From: Planctomycetaceae bacterium
GTDB taxonomy: Bacteria; Planctomycetota; Planctomycetia; Pirellulales; UBA1268
NCBI GenBank assembly: GCA_005791575.1
Contig: SXWA01000002.1
Span: forward strand, 1-32,614
Length of the DNA stretch: 32,614 bases
Direction: 5' to 3'
The notes below the pieces were generated by a model. The model was not told where the DNA came from and did not search any database. It was given only the letters and a program-made list of their open reading frames with translations. Positions 8,017-15,461 of this stretch are shown here, one piece after another (the first letter of the stretch is position 1; each line of letters begins with the position of its first letter). The translations under genes were made by a program, and so were the position numbers.

Positions 8017-8964
8017 ATGGTCCGCTTGTCCACACCCGCCCCACCCACCGACCGCCTCACCACCGCCCACGCCTGCGCCGTCGTGGCGTTTGTCATGTGG
8101 GGCCTGCTGCCGATCTACTGGAAGCAACTCGAGGAGGTGCCGAGCCTCCAGCTGGTGGCCCACCGCGTCGTCTGGTCGGGGCTCACGCTCCTGCCGGTGA
8201 TCTGGTGGTCGCGGGGCTGGGAAGCCATCCGCCTCGCGGCGACGCGGCCGCGGGTGATGCTCCGGCAGGCGGTGGCCGCGGTCCTCGTGGCGGCCAACTG
8301 GCTGGGCTTCGTCTGGGCGGTGACCCACGGCCGGATGATCGAGAGCAGCCTCGGCTACTTCCTCACGCCGCTGTGCAGCGTGCTCCTCGGCGTGGCGCTG
8401 CTCGGCGAGCGGCTCCGCCCCCTCCAGTGGGTGGCGGTGGCGGTCGCCGCGGTGGGGGTCGGTTGGATCGCCGCCGGCTCGCACCACGTGCCTTGGATCG
8501 CCCTCTTCCTCGCCGGCACGTTCAGCACCTACTCGCTGGTGAAGAAGACCACCGCGCTTTCGGCAGTGCCGTCGCTCACGCTCGAGACCCTGCTGCTCCT
8601 CCTGCCGGCACTCGCCTTCCTCGCCGTCGAGCACGCCGCCGGCCGGGGCAGGTTCGGTCACATCGGCAGCCGCGCGGATCTGCTCCTCGCCGCCTCCGGC
8701 CTGGCGACCGCGACCCCGCTGCTCTGCTTCGCGACGGCGGCGCGCAGCATCCCCCTCTCGACCCTCGGGATCCTCCAGTACCTTGGGCCCACGCTCCAAT
8801 TCATCCTCGGCCTGGCGCTGTACCGTGAACCCTTCGACCGCACCCGCTTCATCGGCTTCGCGATCGTCTGGGTGGCCCTCGCCCTGTTCGCCATCGACGG
8901 CCTGCGGCGCCGGCTGTTCCGCCCGGCCGCTCCCGACCGGGAGGAGCGCGGCGCGGCAGGCTGA
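8017..8964 (+). CDS. rarD: EamA-family transporter, RarD-like
   Basis: The 315-residue protein has about ten hydrophobic segments and the RarD signature near its start: AFVMWGLLPIYWKQL followed by LVAHRVVWS. Further RarD-type features are NWLGFVWAV, ESSLGYFLTPL near the middle, and LGILQYLGPTLQFILGLALY in the second EamA repeat. RarD proteins are inner-membrane permeases of the drug/metabolite transporter superfamily; the substrate here is unknown. The ORF begins at a GTG (7948) inside a repeat fragment. The ATG at 8017 is more likely because it lies just upstream of the conserved region. It stands 75 bases after the ion-channel-like gene. Confidence 0.9.
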   Translation: MVRLSTPAPPTDRLTTAHACAVVAFVMWGLLPIYWKQLEEVPSLQLVAHRVVWSGLTLLPVIWWSRGWEAIRLAATRPRVMLRQAVAAVLVAANWLGFVWAVTHGRMIESSLGYFLTPLCSVLLGVALLGERLRPLQWVAVAVAAVGVGWIAAGSHHVPWIALFLAGTFSTYSLVKKTTALSAVPSLTLETLLLLLPALAFLAVEHAAGRGRFGHIGSRADLLLAASGLATATPLLCFATAARSIPLSTLGILQYLGPTLQFILGLALYREPFDRTRFIGFAIVWVALALFAIDGLRRRLFRPAAPDREERGAAG

Positions 8965-8989
8965 CAGGCACCCGCTCCTCAGGCATGCT
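8961..8989 (+). promoter_or_regulatory. Candidate sigma-70-type promoter for the dihaem/propeller gene
   Basis: CTGACA (8961-8966) and CATGCT (8984-8989) are separated by 17 bases. The -35 matches consensus at five of six positions and the -10 at three. It would place transcription start about 35 bases before the ATG at 9031, and the -35 overlaps the rarD stop codon. The weak -10 keeps confidence low. Confidence 0.35.
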
Positions 8990-9030
8990 GTGGGGAGTCC
9001 TCCCACCGTCCGTAAACCGAGGGACGCCCG

Positions 9031-12000
9031 ATGCGAAGCCACGAACCGGCAGGAGTGAATCGGCATGCCGCGCGCGCCCGCATCGGCGGCTTCCTGCTCG
9101 TGATCGCGCTGACGAGCTCGACCGTCAGCATCGCGGCGGACGGGGCCGCGGCAGACGGGCCGCCCGCCCCCGGTGCATCCACCGGCCCGGCCGCCATCAA
9201 CCTTGCCGCGCGGCTGGCCGCCGAGGACCGGGCGGGGCTCGCCGCAGACGCCGCGCGCCTCGGCAACCCGGCTCGCGGAGCCACGCTGTTCCACTCCCGA
9301 CAGTTCGCCTGCGTGCAGTGCCACGCCGCCGAGGCCGGGAGCGGCCCGATCGGCCCCGGCCTGGCGGCGCTGCCCGCCGGCGTGCCGCGCGAACGCCTCG
9401 TTCCCCATCTCGTCGAGTCGCTCCTCGATCCCTCGGCGGTGATCCGCCCCGAGTACCGCGCGGTGACGGTCGTCACCGACGAGGGGCGCGGCATCACCGG
9501 CATCGTCGCACGTGAGACGGCCACCGACCTCGTGCTCCGCGCCGCCGCCGCCGGGGGCCGCGAACTCGTCGTGCCGAAAGCCACGATCGTGGAGCGGGCG
9601 GCGGCCACGGCATCGCTGATGCCCGCGGGGCTGGCCTCCCTCCTCGCCGACCGGGCCCAATTCCTCGACCTGGTGAAGTACCTCGCCGAGATCGCCACCG
9701 GAGGCCCCCGGCGCGCGGCGCAGCTCGCCCCCGATCCGGCCCTCCTCGCCGCCGCCGGCGCGCCCGAGACCGACATCGATCATGCCGGCTTCATCGCCGA
9801 CTGGGACGATCCGCTGAAGCACCGCGCGGCGCTCGAGCGCGGGGGGGCGATCTACGCCCGGGTCTGCGCCAACTGCCACGGCACGCTCGACGCACCCGGT
9901 TCGCTCCCCACGGCGCCGCGGTTCGCCACCACCTCCTTCAAGGCGGGCAGCGATCCCTTCTCCCTCTACCGCACGCTGACCCACGGCAACGGCCTGATGG
10001 TCGCCCAGGGGTGGATGGTGCCGGCCCAGAAGTACGACGTCATCCACTTCCTGCGCGAGACGTTCCTCCGCGACCACAACCCCGCCTGGTACACGGCCGT
10101 CACGCCCGAGTACCGGGCCGCGCTCCCGGCGGGGACGAGCCGTGGCCCCGCCCCCTCGACCGTCGAACCGTGGCGGATCCACGACTACGGGCCGTTCATC
10201 GCCGCGACGATCGAGGCCGGTGACGACGGCACTGCCATCGCGCGGAAGGGACTCGCCGTCCGCCTCGACACGGGCCCCGGCGGCGTCGAGCGTGGCCACG
10301 CCTGGGTCCTCTGGGAACTCGACACGCTGCAGATGAGCGCGTTCTGGACCGGCGAGCAGTTCATCGACTGGAGCGGGATCAACTTCGACGGCCGCCACGG
10401 TGTCCATCCGCGCGTGGTCGGCGACCTGCAGGCGACCCTGGCCACCATGCCCGGCTGGGCCGACCCCGACAGCGGATCATTCTCCGATCCGCGGCCGCGC
10501 GGGCGTGACGAGCGCCCCTACGGCCCGCTGCCGCGCGGGCACGCCCGCTTCCGGGCGCTCCATCATGTGGCCCTCGACGGTGGCCCCGGGGCGGAGCCAC
10601 GCTCGGGGGTGATCCTCGAATCGCTCGTCGGTACGACCCCGGTGTTGGAGAGCGCGGCGCTGGCGCGACCGCTGGCCGGAGACGGCACGCAGGTGCCGGT
10701 GATGGTGAGATCCTTCTCGACAGGCCCACGGGCCCGTCCCCTCGCGATCCGCCTCGCGGCGGCCCCGGCCAGCGCGGCGCTCGTCGGCCCGCCGCCGTCC
10801 ACCCCTGACTCCGGCCCGCGCGTCGTCATCCGCGACGGCCATGTCGATCTCCTCGTTCCGGGCGGCGACGAACCACTCGATGTCGCCGTCGCCGTCGCCA
10901 GGGCGGCGCCGGGGGATTTGGCCCGCCACGCCGCGGGGCTCGCTCCCCCTCCGCCACCCCGCTCACTCGTCGGCCGGCCGGCGCCGGCGCTCTGGCCCAC
11001 GTCGGTGGCGACCACCGTGCGAACCGGCGACGGCAACGGCCCTTTCGCCGTCGACGTGCTCACTCCCCCCGACGCCAACCCGTGGAACGCCCAGTGCCGC
11101 CTCTCCGGCATCGACTTCACCGGCCCCGACGCCGCCGTCGTCTGCACCTGGGACGGTGACGTCTGGAGCGTGCGCGGCCTCGCCGCGGCCGACGGCCGGC
11201 TCTTCTGGCGGCGGATCGCCACCGGGCTCTTCCAGCCGCTGGGGATCAAGGTGATCGACGGAGTGGTCCACGTCTCCTGCCGCGACCGGATCGCGATCCT
11301 CGTCGATCTCGACGGCGACGGGCTCACCGACCGCTACGACACCTTCAACGACGACCACCAGGTCACCGAGCACTTCCACGAATTCGCGATGGGGCTCGAG
11401 ACCGACGCCACGGGCAACGTCTACTACGCCAAGAGCGCCCGCCACGCCCTCACCGCCGTCGTGCCACACCACGGCACGCTCCTCTGCGTCTCCCCCGACG
11501 GCGCGACGACCCGGATCGTGGCCAACGGTTTCCGCGCCGCCAACGGTGTCTGCGTCGAGCCCGACGGCACCTTCTGGGTGACCGACCAGGAAGGGCACTG
11601 GAACCCGAAGAACCGGATCAACCACGTCGTCCCCGGTGGCTTCTACGGCAACATGTTCGGCTACCACGACGTCACCGATCCGAGCGACGCCGCGATGGCC
11701 CCCCCCGCGTTCTGGATCACCAACGCTTTCGACCGCTCACCGGCCGAATTGGTCCGGGTGCACAGCGCGCGCTGGGCACCGCTCGACGGCGCCCTGCTCG
11801 AACTCTCCTATGGCGAGGGGCGCGTCCACCTCGTGCTCACCGAACCGCTCCCTGCGCGCCCCGGCGTCGTCCAGGGGGGCATGGTGGCTCTGCCGATCGC
11901 CGACCTGCCGACGGGGGTGATGCGTGGCCGGTTCCATGACGATGGCCACCTCTACGCCTGCGGGCTCTTCGCCTGGGCCGGCAACCGCACGCAACCGGGG

Positions 12001-12354
12001 GGCTGCTACCGGATCCGCCGCACCGCCGCACCGCTCCACCTCCCCACCGCCCTGCACGCCGCCCCTGGAGAGCTGCGCCTCACTTTCCCCGAGCCGCTCG
12101 ACCGCGCCGCCGCCATGTCATCCAACGCGTGGGCACTGCGCACCTGGGGACTGAAGCGCACGAAGAACTACGGATCCCCGCACATCGACGAGACCGACCG
12201 CGCGGTGGCCGCCGTCGAACTCTCCACGGACGGGCGCATCGTCACCCTCCGTGCCCCCGACTTCGCCGCCACCTGGTGCTACGCGCTCGAATGGGACGTG
12301 GCGGCCGCCGACGGATCGCCCGTGCGCGGCGCGCTCCACGGCACGCTCCACTGA
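9031..12354 (+). CDS. Large secreted dihaem cytochrome c / beta-propeller protein
   Basis: The 1107-residue protein has a signal peptide (about residues 18-36, GGFLLVIALTSSTVSIAADG). It has a first haem site CVQCH (94-98) in a planctomycete-type haem-binding domain and a second cytochrome c domain with CANCH (279-283). A middle region follows with HAWVLWELDTLQMSAFWTGE, resembling the domain known as DUF6797. The C-terminal part resembles the sorbosone-dehydrogenase/NHL-type propeller (DGDGLTDRYDTF, GNVYYAKS, NGVCVEPDGTFWVTDQEGHW). It probably acts in the periplasm in electron transfer or in oxidation of a sugar-like substrate, but the substrate is unknown. GAGGG lies seven bases before the ATG. 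It is convergent with the WD40/cytochrome gene, with only 12 bases between the stops. Confidence 0.88.
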   Translation: MRSHEPAGVNRHAARARIGGFLLVIALTSSTVSIAADGAAADGPPAPGASTGPAAINLAARLAAEDRAGLAADAARLGNPARGATLFHSRQFACVQCHAAEAGSGPIGPGLAALPAGVPRERLVPHLVESLLDPSAVIRPEYRAVTVVTDEGRGITGIVARETATDLVLRAAAAGGRELVVPKATIVERAAATASLMPAGLASLLADRAQFLDLVKYLAEIATGGPRRAAQLAPDPALLAAAGAPETDIDHAGFIADWDDPLKHRAALERGGAIYARVCANCHGTLDAPGSLPTAPRFATTSFKAGSDPFSLYRTLTHGNGLMVAQGWMVPAQKYDVIHFLRETFLRDHNPAWYTAVTPEYRAALPAGTSRGPAPSTVEPWRIHDYGPFIAATIEAGDDGTAIARKGLAVRLDTGPGGVERGHAWVLWELDTLQMSAFWTGEQFIDWSGINFDGRHGVHPRVVGDLQATLATMPGWADPDSGSFSDPRPRGRDERPYGPLPRGHARFRALHHVALDGGPGAEPRSGVILESLVGTTPVLESAALARPLAGDGTQVPVMVRSFSTGPRARPLAIRLAAAPASAALVGPPPSTPDSGPRVVIRDGHVDLLVPGGDEPLDVAVAVARAAPGDLARHAAGLAPPPPPRSLVGRPAPALWPTSVATTVRTGDGNGPFAVDVLTPPDANPWNAQCRLSGIDFTGPDAAVVCTWDGDVWSVRGLAAADGRLFWRRIATGLFQPLGIKVIDGVVHVSCRDRIAILVDLDGDGLTDRYDTFNDDHQVTEHFHEFAMGLETDATGNVYYAKSARHALTAVVPHHGTLLCVSPDGATTRIVANGFRAANGVCVEPDGTFWVTDQEGHWNPKNRINHVVPGGFYGNMFGYHDVTDPSDAAMAPPAFWITNAFDRSPAELVRVHSARWAPLDGALLELSYGEGRVHLVLTEPLPARPGVVQGGMVALPIADLPTGVMRGRFHDDGHLYACGLFAWAGNRTQPGGCYRIRRTAAPLHLPTALHAAPGELRLTFPEPLDRAAAMSSNAWALRTWGLKRTKNYGSPHIDETDRAVAAVELSTDGRIVTLRAPDFAATWCYALEWDVAAADGSPVRGALHGTLH

Positions 12355-12366
12355 CGGAGCCGCCCC

Positions 12367-14046
12367 TCACGGAGCCGCGGCGGCCGCGGATGGCGTGGCG
12401 CCTGGCGTGGCGATCGCGGGGAGCGCCTGCCAGCGCACCGGGCCCGGATCGCCGGAGAGCGTGATCAGCCCGATGGTGCCATCGAGCGTGCCGGCGGCGA
12501 GATGGCCCCCGTCGCGCGACACGGCCAGCGCCGTCAGCGGCGACTGCGCGATGGCGAACGACCCGAGCTTCTTGCCGTCGGCCAGGGAGTGGAGCCGGAC
12601 CGTGCCGGTGCGATCGCCGGCGGCGATGCGCTCGTCACCGACCACCGCGAGCACGTCCACGGAGCCGGCGAACCCGCCGATCCGCCGCGTCTCCTTGCCC
12701 CCCTCGGCCTCCCAGATGCGCACCGCGCCGTCGGCGCCACCGGTGGCGACGAGGGTTCCTCCGGGCAGCCAGGCGGCGGCCTGCACCGGCGCCTGGTGGG
12801 CGGGGAACGTCGTCACCAGCCGACCGTCGGCCGTATCGACCACCTTGGCGGTCTTGTCGCGGCTCGCCGTCACGATTCGGCGGCCGTCGGCCGAGAACGC
12901 GATCCCCTGCACCCAGTCGGCGTGATCGGTGTGCTCGCCGACCGGACTGAACGGGCCGGAGGTGAAGAGGCGGAGGGAGGGGTCGGCACCGGCGGCGGCG
13001 ATCCGGCCGCCGTCGGGAGTGAAGGCGACCGCGAGCATCGCGTCGTCGGCCGCGCCGAGGTCGGCGAGGAGCGCGCCGGTGTCGGCGTCGAAGACCTTGA
13101 CCTCGCCGAGCGTGCCCGGGGTGCCGGCCGCGACGGCGAGGCGCCGGCCGTCCGGGTGGAAAGCGAGGGACAGGACGCGCTCGGCGACGTTGGTGATGCG
13201 CCCGAGCAGGCGCCCCTCGGGCACACTCCAGACGAGCACCTCGTGGTAGCCGGCGCTCGCCAGACGCGTGCCGTCGGGATGGAAGGCCAGGGCCGACACC
13301 GGCACGGCCACGGGATAGACGGCCGGCGGATCGGGCTGCCGCTGCCGCGGCATGATCCGCACCAGCGCCGCCTCCGGATCGGCACCGGCATCGAGCCGGG
13401 CACCGCGAGCGACCCAGCGGCGGATCAGATCGACCTCGGCTGCCGCGAGCGGCGTGCCGTCCTTCGGCATCGACCCGTCGGCCACCACGCGCACCAGCGC
13501 CGAATCCGGATCGCCGGGCACGACCGCCGCCCCGGCACCGGAATCGGCGAGCAGGGCCGCGTGGTGCGTCATCACGTGGCCGCCCCCCGGCTCCCGCGCC
13601 GTGTGGCAGGCCACGCAGCGGGCCCGGAGGATGGGGGCGATGTCGTGGGTGAAGCTCACCCACTGCCCACCGGCACGGAGCACGTGCTCGATCTCGGCAT
13701 CGCGTTCGGCGAGGCCCGTCCCGAGTGCCCGCACCGCCAACTCCGCCTCACGCTCCCGGGCGGCGAGCGCGGCCCCCTCGGCCTCGAGCGCCCGCAGCGC
13801 CTCCTGCCGGCGCCGCTCGAACCCGCTCACCTCACGCCTTACGTCGGCGGCCCGCGCCTCGGCGGCGACCGTGTCGCGGCGGATCTGCCCGCGCTCGGCA
13901 TCGAGCCGCTCGACCGTCGGCGGCAGCGGCGCGGTCGCCATCTCGTCGGCCAGCGAGACCGCGCCGGCCACCTCGATGGCGCCTGCCAGCGCCGCCGCCA
14001 CCGCGATCCCCGCCCCGCGGCGATCGTGCCGTCCGAATCGAATCAC
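12367..14046 (-). CDS. Secreted c-type cytochrome / WD40 repeat protein
   Basis: The 559-residue protein starts at a GTG whose last two bases belong to the TGA of the upstream DUF1501 gene (GTGA overlap), indicating translational coupling. The ORF start at 14565 lies inside that gene and is rejected. Order: signal peptide (about 13-33), a charged alpha-helical, coiled-coil-like region (about 43-120), a planctomycete cytochrome domain with CVACH (144-148), then about seven WD40-like repeats (for example VSALAFHPDGTRLASAGYHE and GIAFSADGRRIVTASRDKTA). The likely location is the periplasm or cell envelope, with the propeller as a binding platform. It is the third gene of the DUF1549/1553-DUF1501 operon. 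Confidence 0.9.
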   Translation of the reverse strand: MIRFGRHDRRGAGIAVAAALAGAIEVAGAVSLADEMATAPLPPTVERLDAERGQIRRDTVAAEARAADVRREVSGFERRRQEALRALEAEGAALAAREREAELAVRALGTGLAERDAEIEHVLRAGGQWVSFTHDIAPILRARCVACHTAREPGGGHVMTHHAALLADSGAGAAVVPGDPDSALVRVVADGSMPKDGTPLAAAEVDLIRRWVARGARLDAGADPEAALVRIMPRQRQPDPPAVYPVAVPVSALAFHPDGTRLASAGYHEVLVWSVPEGRLLGRITNVAERVLSLAFHPDGRRLAVAAGTPGTLGEVKVFDADTGALLADLGAADDAMLAVAFTPDGGRIAAAGADPSLRLFTSGPFSPVGEHTDHADWVQGIAFSADGRRIVTASRDKTAKVVDTADGRLVTTFPAHQAPVQAAAWLPGGTLVATGGADGAVRIWEAEGGKETRRIGGFAGSVDVLAVVGDERIAAGDRTGTVRLHSLADGKKLGSFAIAQSPLTALAVSRDGGHLAAGTLDGTIGLITLSGDPGPVRWQALPAIATPGATPSAAAAAP

Positions 14047-15431
14047 GCGATCACCTCCGTCACCGGCCGGCCGGCGATCGCCAACGGACGGCCGGCGAGA
14101 TCGTGGATCTCGGCGGCCGGATCGATGCCCATCAGCATGTAGAGCGTGGCGGCGAGGTCCTCCGGGCGCACCGGGTGGCGGGCGGGAAACATCCCCTGCG
14201 CGTCGCTGGCGCCGTGGACGTAGCCCCGTTTCACGCCACCGCCGGCCAGCAGCGCCGTGTAGCACTGCGGCCAGTGGTCGCGGCTCGCCTGGTCGTTGAT
14301 CTTCGGGGTCCGGCCGAACTCTCCCATCCAGAGCACGAGCGTGTCGTCGAGCATGCCGCGCTCCTCGAGATCGTCGAGCAGGGCCGCGAGCGTGCGGTCG
14401 GCGATCGGATGCTGGTACTTGTCGACGATCTCGTACATCCGCGTGTTGTCGAAGCCGTGGGTGTCCCAGCCGCCGTCGTTGACGCGCTTCCCGCCGATCG
14501 ACTTGGCAAACGTCACCGTGACGAACGTCACGCCGGCCTCGACCAGCCGCCGCGCCAGCAGGCACCCCTGGCCGTAGGTGGTGCGGCCGTAGCGGTCGCG
14601 GAGCTGCTCCGGCTCCTCCTCGAGGTCGAACGCCGCCTTCACCCGCGGGCTGGTGAGCATCGTGATCGCCTTGTCGTAGGCGGCGTCGAATCCGGCCACC
14701 TCGGCCGAGCGTTCGAGGAGCCCGGCGTCACGGTCGATGAGCCGCTGCAACTCCCGGCGCCGCTCCATGCGCGACAGTGCCAGATCGGCGGGGAGGGAGA
14801 GCTGCGGCAGCCGGAAGACCGGCGCCGCGGGATCGTCGTTGAAGAAGAACGGATCGTGCCGTTTGCCGAGGAAGCTGGCGTGCTGCCCGGGGGTCACCGA
14901 CCCGTCGGCGAGCGTGTGCGGATAGGAGACGAAGGTCGGCATCTCGTCGCGGCGCGGCAGGAGGGCGTCGACCACCGAGCCATAGGCGGGCCAGAGGTCG
15001 AGCGAGTCGCGGAGCCGTTGGTCGTCGCTGGGTGGGGCATGACCGGTGAGGGCGTAATAGCCGGCGGAATTGTGGTTCTTCATCGTGTGGGTCATGCTGC
15101 GGATGAGCGTGACCCGGTCCATCCGCTTCGCCATCTCCGGGAAGTGCTCGCAGACCGGCAGCCCCGGCACGACGCTCGGGATCGGCGCCAGCGGCCCGCG
15201 GATCTCGCGCGGCGCGTCGGGCTTCATGTCGAATGTGTCGAGATGGCTCGGGCCGCCCCACTGGAAGAGGAAGATCACGCGCCGCGCCCGCACCGGCAGC
15301 GCCGACGGCGCCGCCGACAGGACGCGCGGCAGCGTCAGCCCGAGCAGCCCCGCCCCGCCGGCGGTCAGCAGGTGGCGGCGCGGCACGGGGAGCGTGCGGA
15401 ACCCGCGGCAACCGTGGAGGGGGGCTGGCAT
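14043..15431 (-). CDS. DUF1501 domain protein, second copy
   Basis: The 462-residue protein has a PRRHLLTAGGAGLLGLTLPRVL leader, a Tat-like signal typical of the family. Core motifs are FLFQWGGPSHLDTFDMKPDA, SMTHTMKNHNSAGYYALTGH, TLVLWMGEFGRTPKINDQ and RDHWPQCYTALLAGGG. It is the middle gene of the minus-strand operon, 30 bases after the DUF1549/DUF1553 gene and overlapping the WD40/cytochrome gene by GTGA. The DUF1549/1553-DUF1501 pair is a standard planctomycete arrangement. The Shine-Dalgarno GGAG, seven bases before the ATG, lies inside the 12-bp perfect palindrome CGGAGCGCTCCG, which could affect initiation. Confidence 0.94.
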   Translation of the reverse strand: MPAPLHGCRGFRTLPVPRRHLLTAGGAGLLGLTLPRVLSAAPSALPVRARRVIFLFQWGGPSHLDTFDMKPDAPREIRGPLAPIPSVVPGLPVCEHFPEMAKRMDRVTLIRSMTHTMKNHNSAGYYALTGHAPPSDDQRLRDSLDLWPAYGSVVDALLPRRDEMPTFVSYPHTLADGSVTPGQHASFLGKRHDPFFFNDDPAAPVFRLPQLSLPADLALSRMERRRELQRLIDRDAGLLERSAEVAGFDAAYDKAITMLTSPRVKAAFDLEEEPEQLRDRYGRTTYGQGCLLARRLVEAGVTFVTVTFAKSIGGKRVNDGGWDTHGFDNTRMYEIVDKYQHPIADRTLAALLDDLEERGMLDDTLVLWMGEFGRTPKINDQASRDHWPQCYTALLAGGGVKRGYVHGASDAQGMFPARHPVRPEDLAATLYMLMGIDPAAEIHDLAGRPLAIAGRPVTEVIA

Positions 15432-15461
15432 CGGAGCGCTCCGGAGCGGCCGCGGGGGGGG

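Noticed and set aside
7078-10407. 1109-residue minus-strand ORF
   Set aside because: It runs antisense through the spermidine-synthase-like, channel-like, RarD and dihaem genes, all with clear family motifs. Its translation is low-complexity (Gly, Arg, Glu, His rich), as expected of the reverse strand of GC-rich coding DNA.
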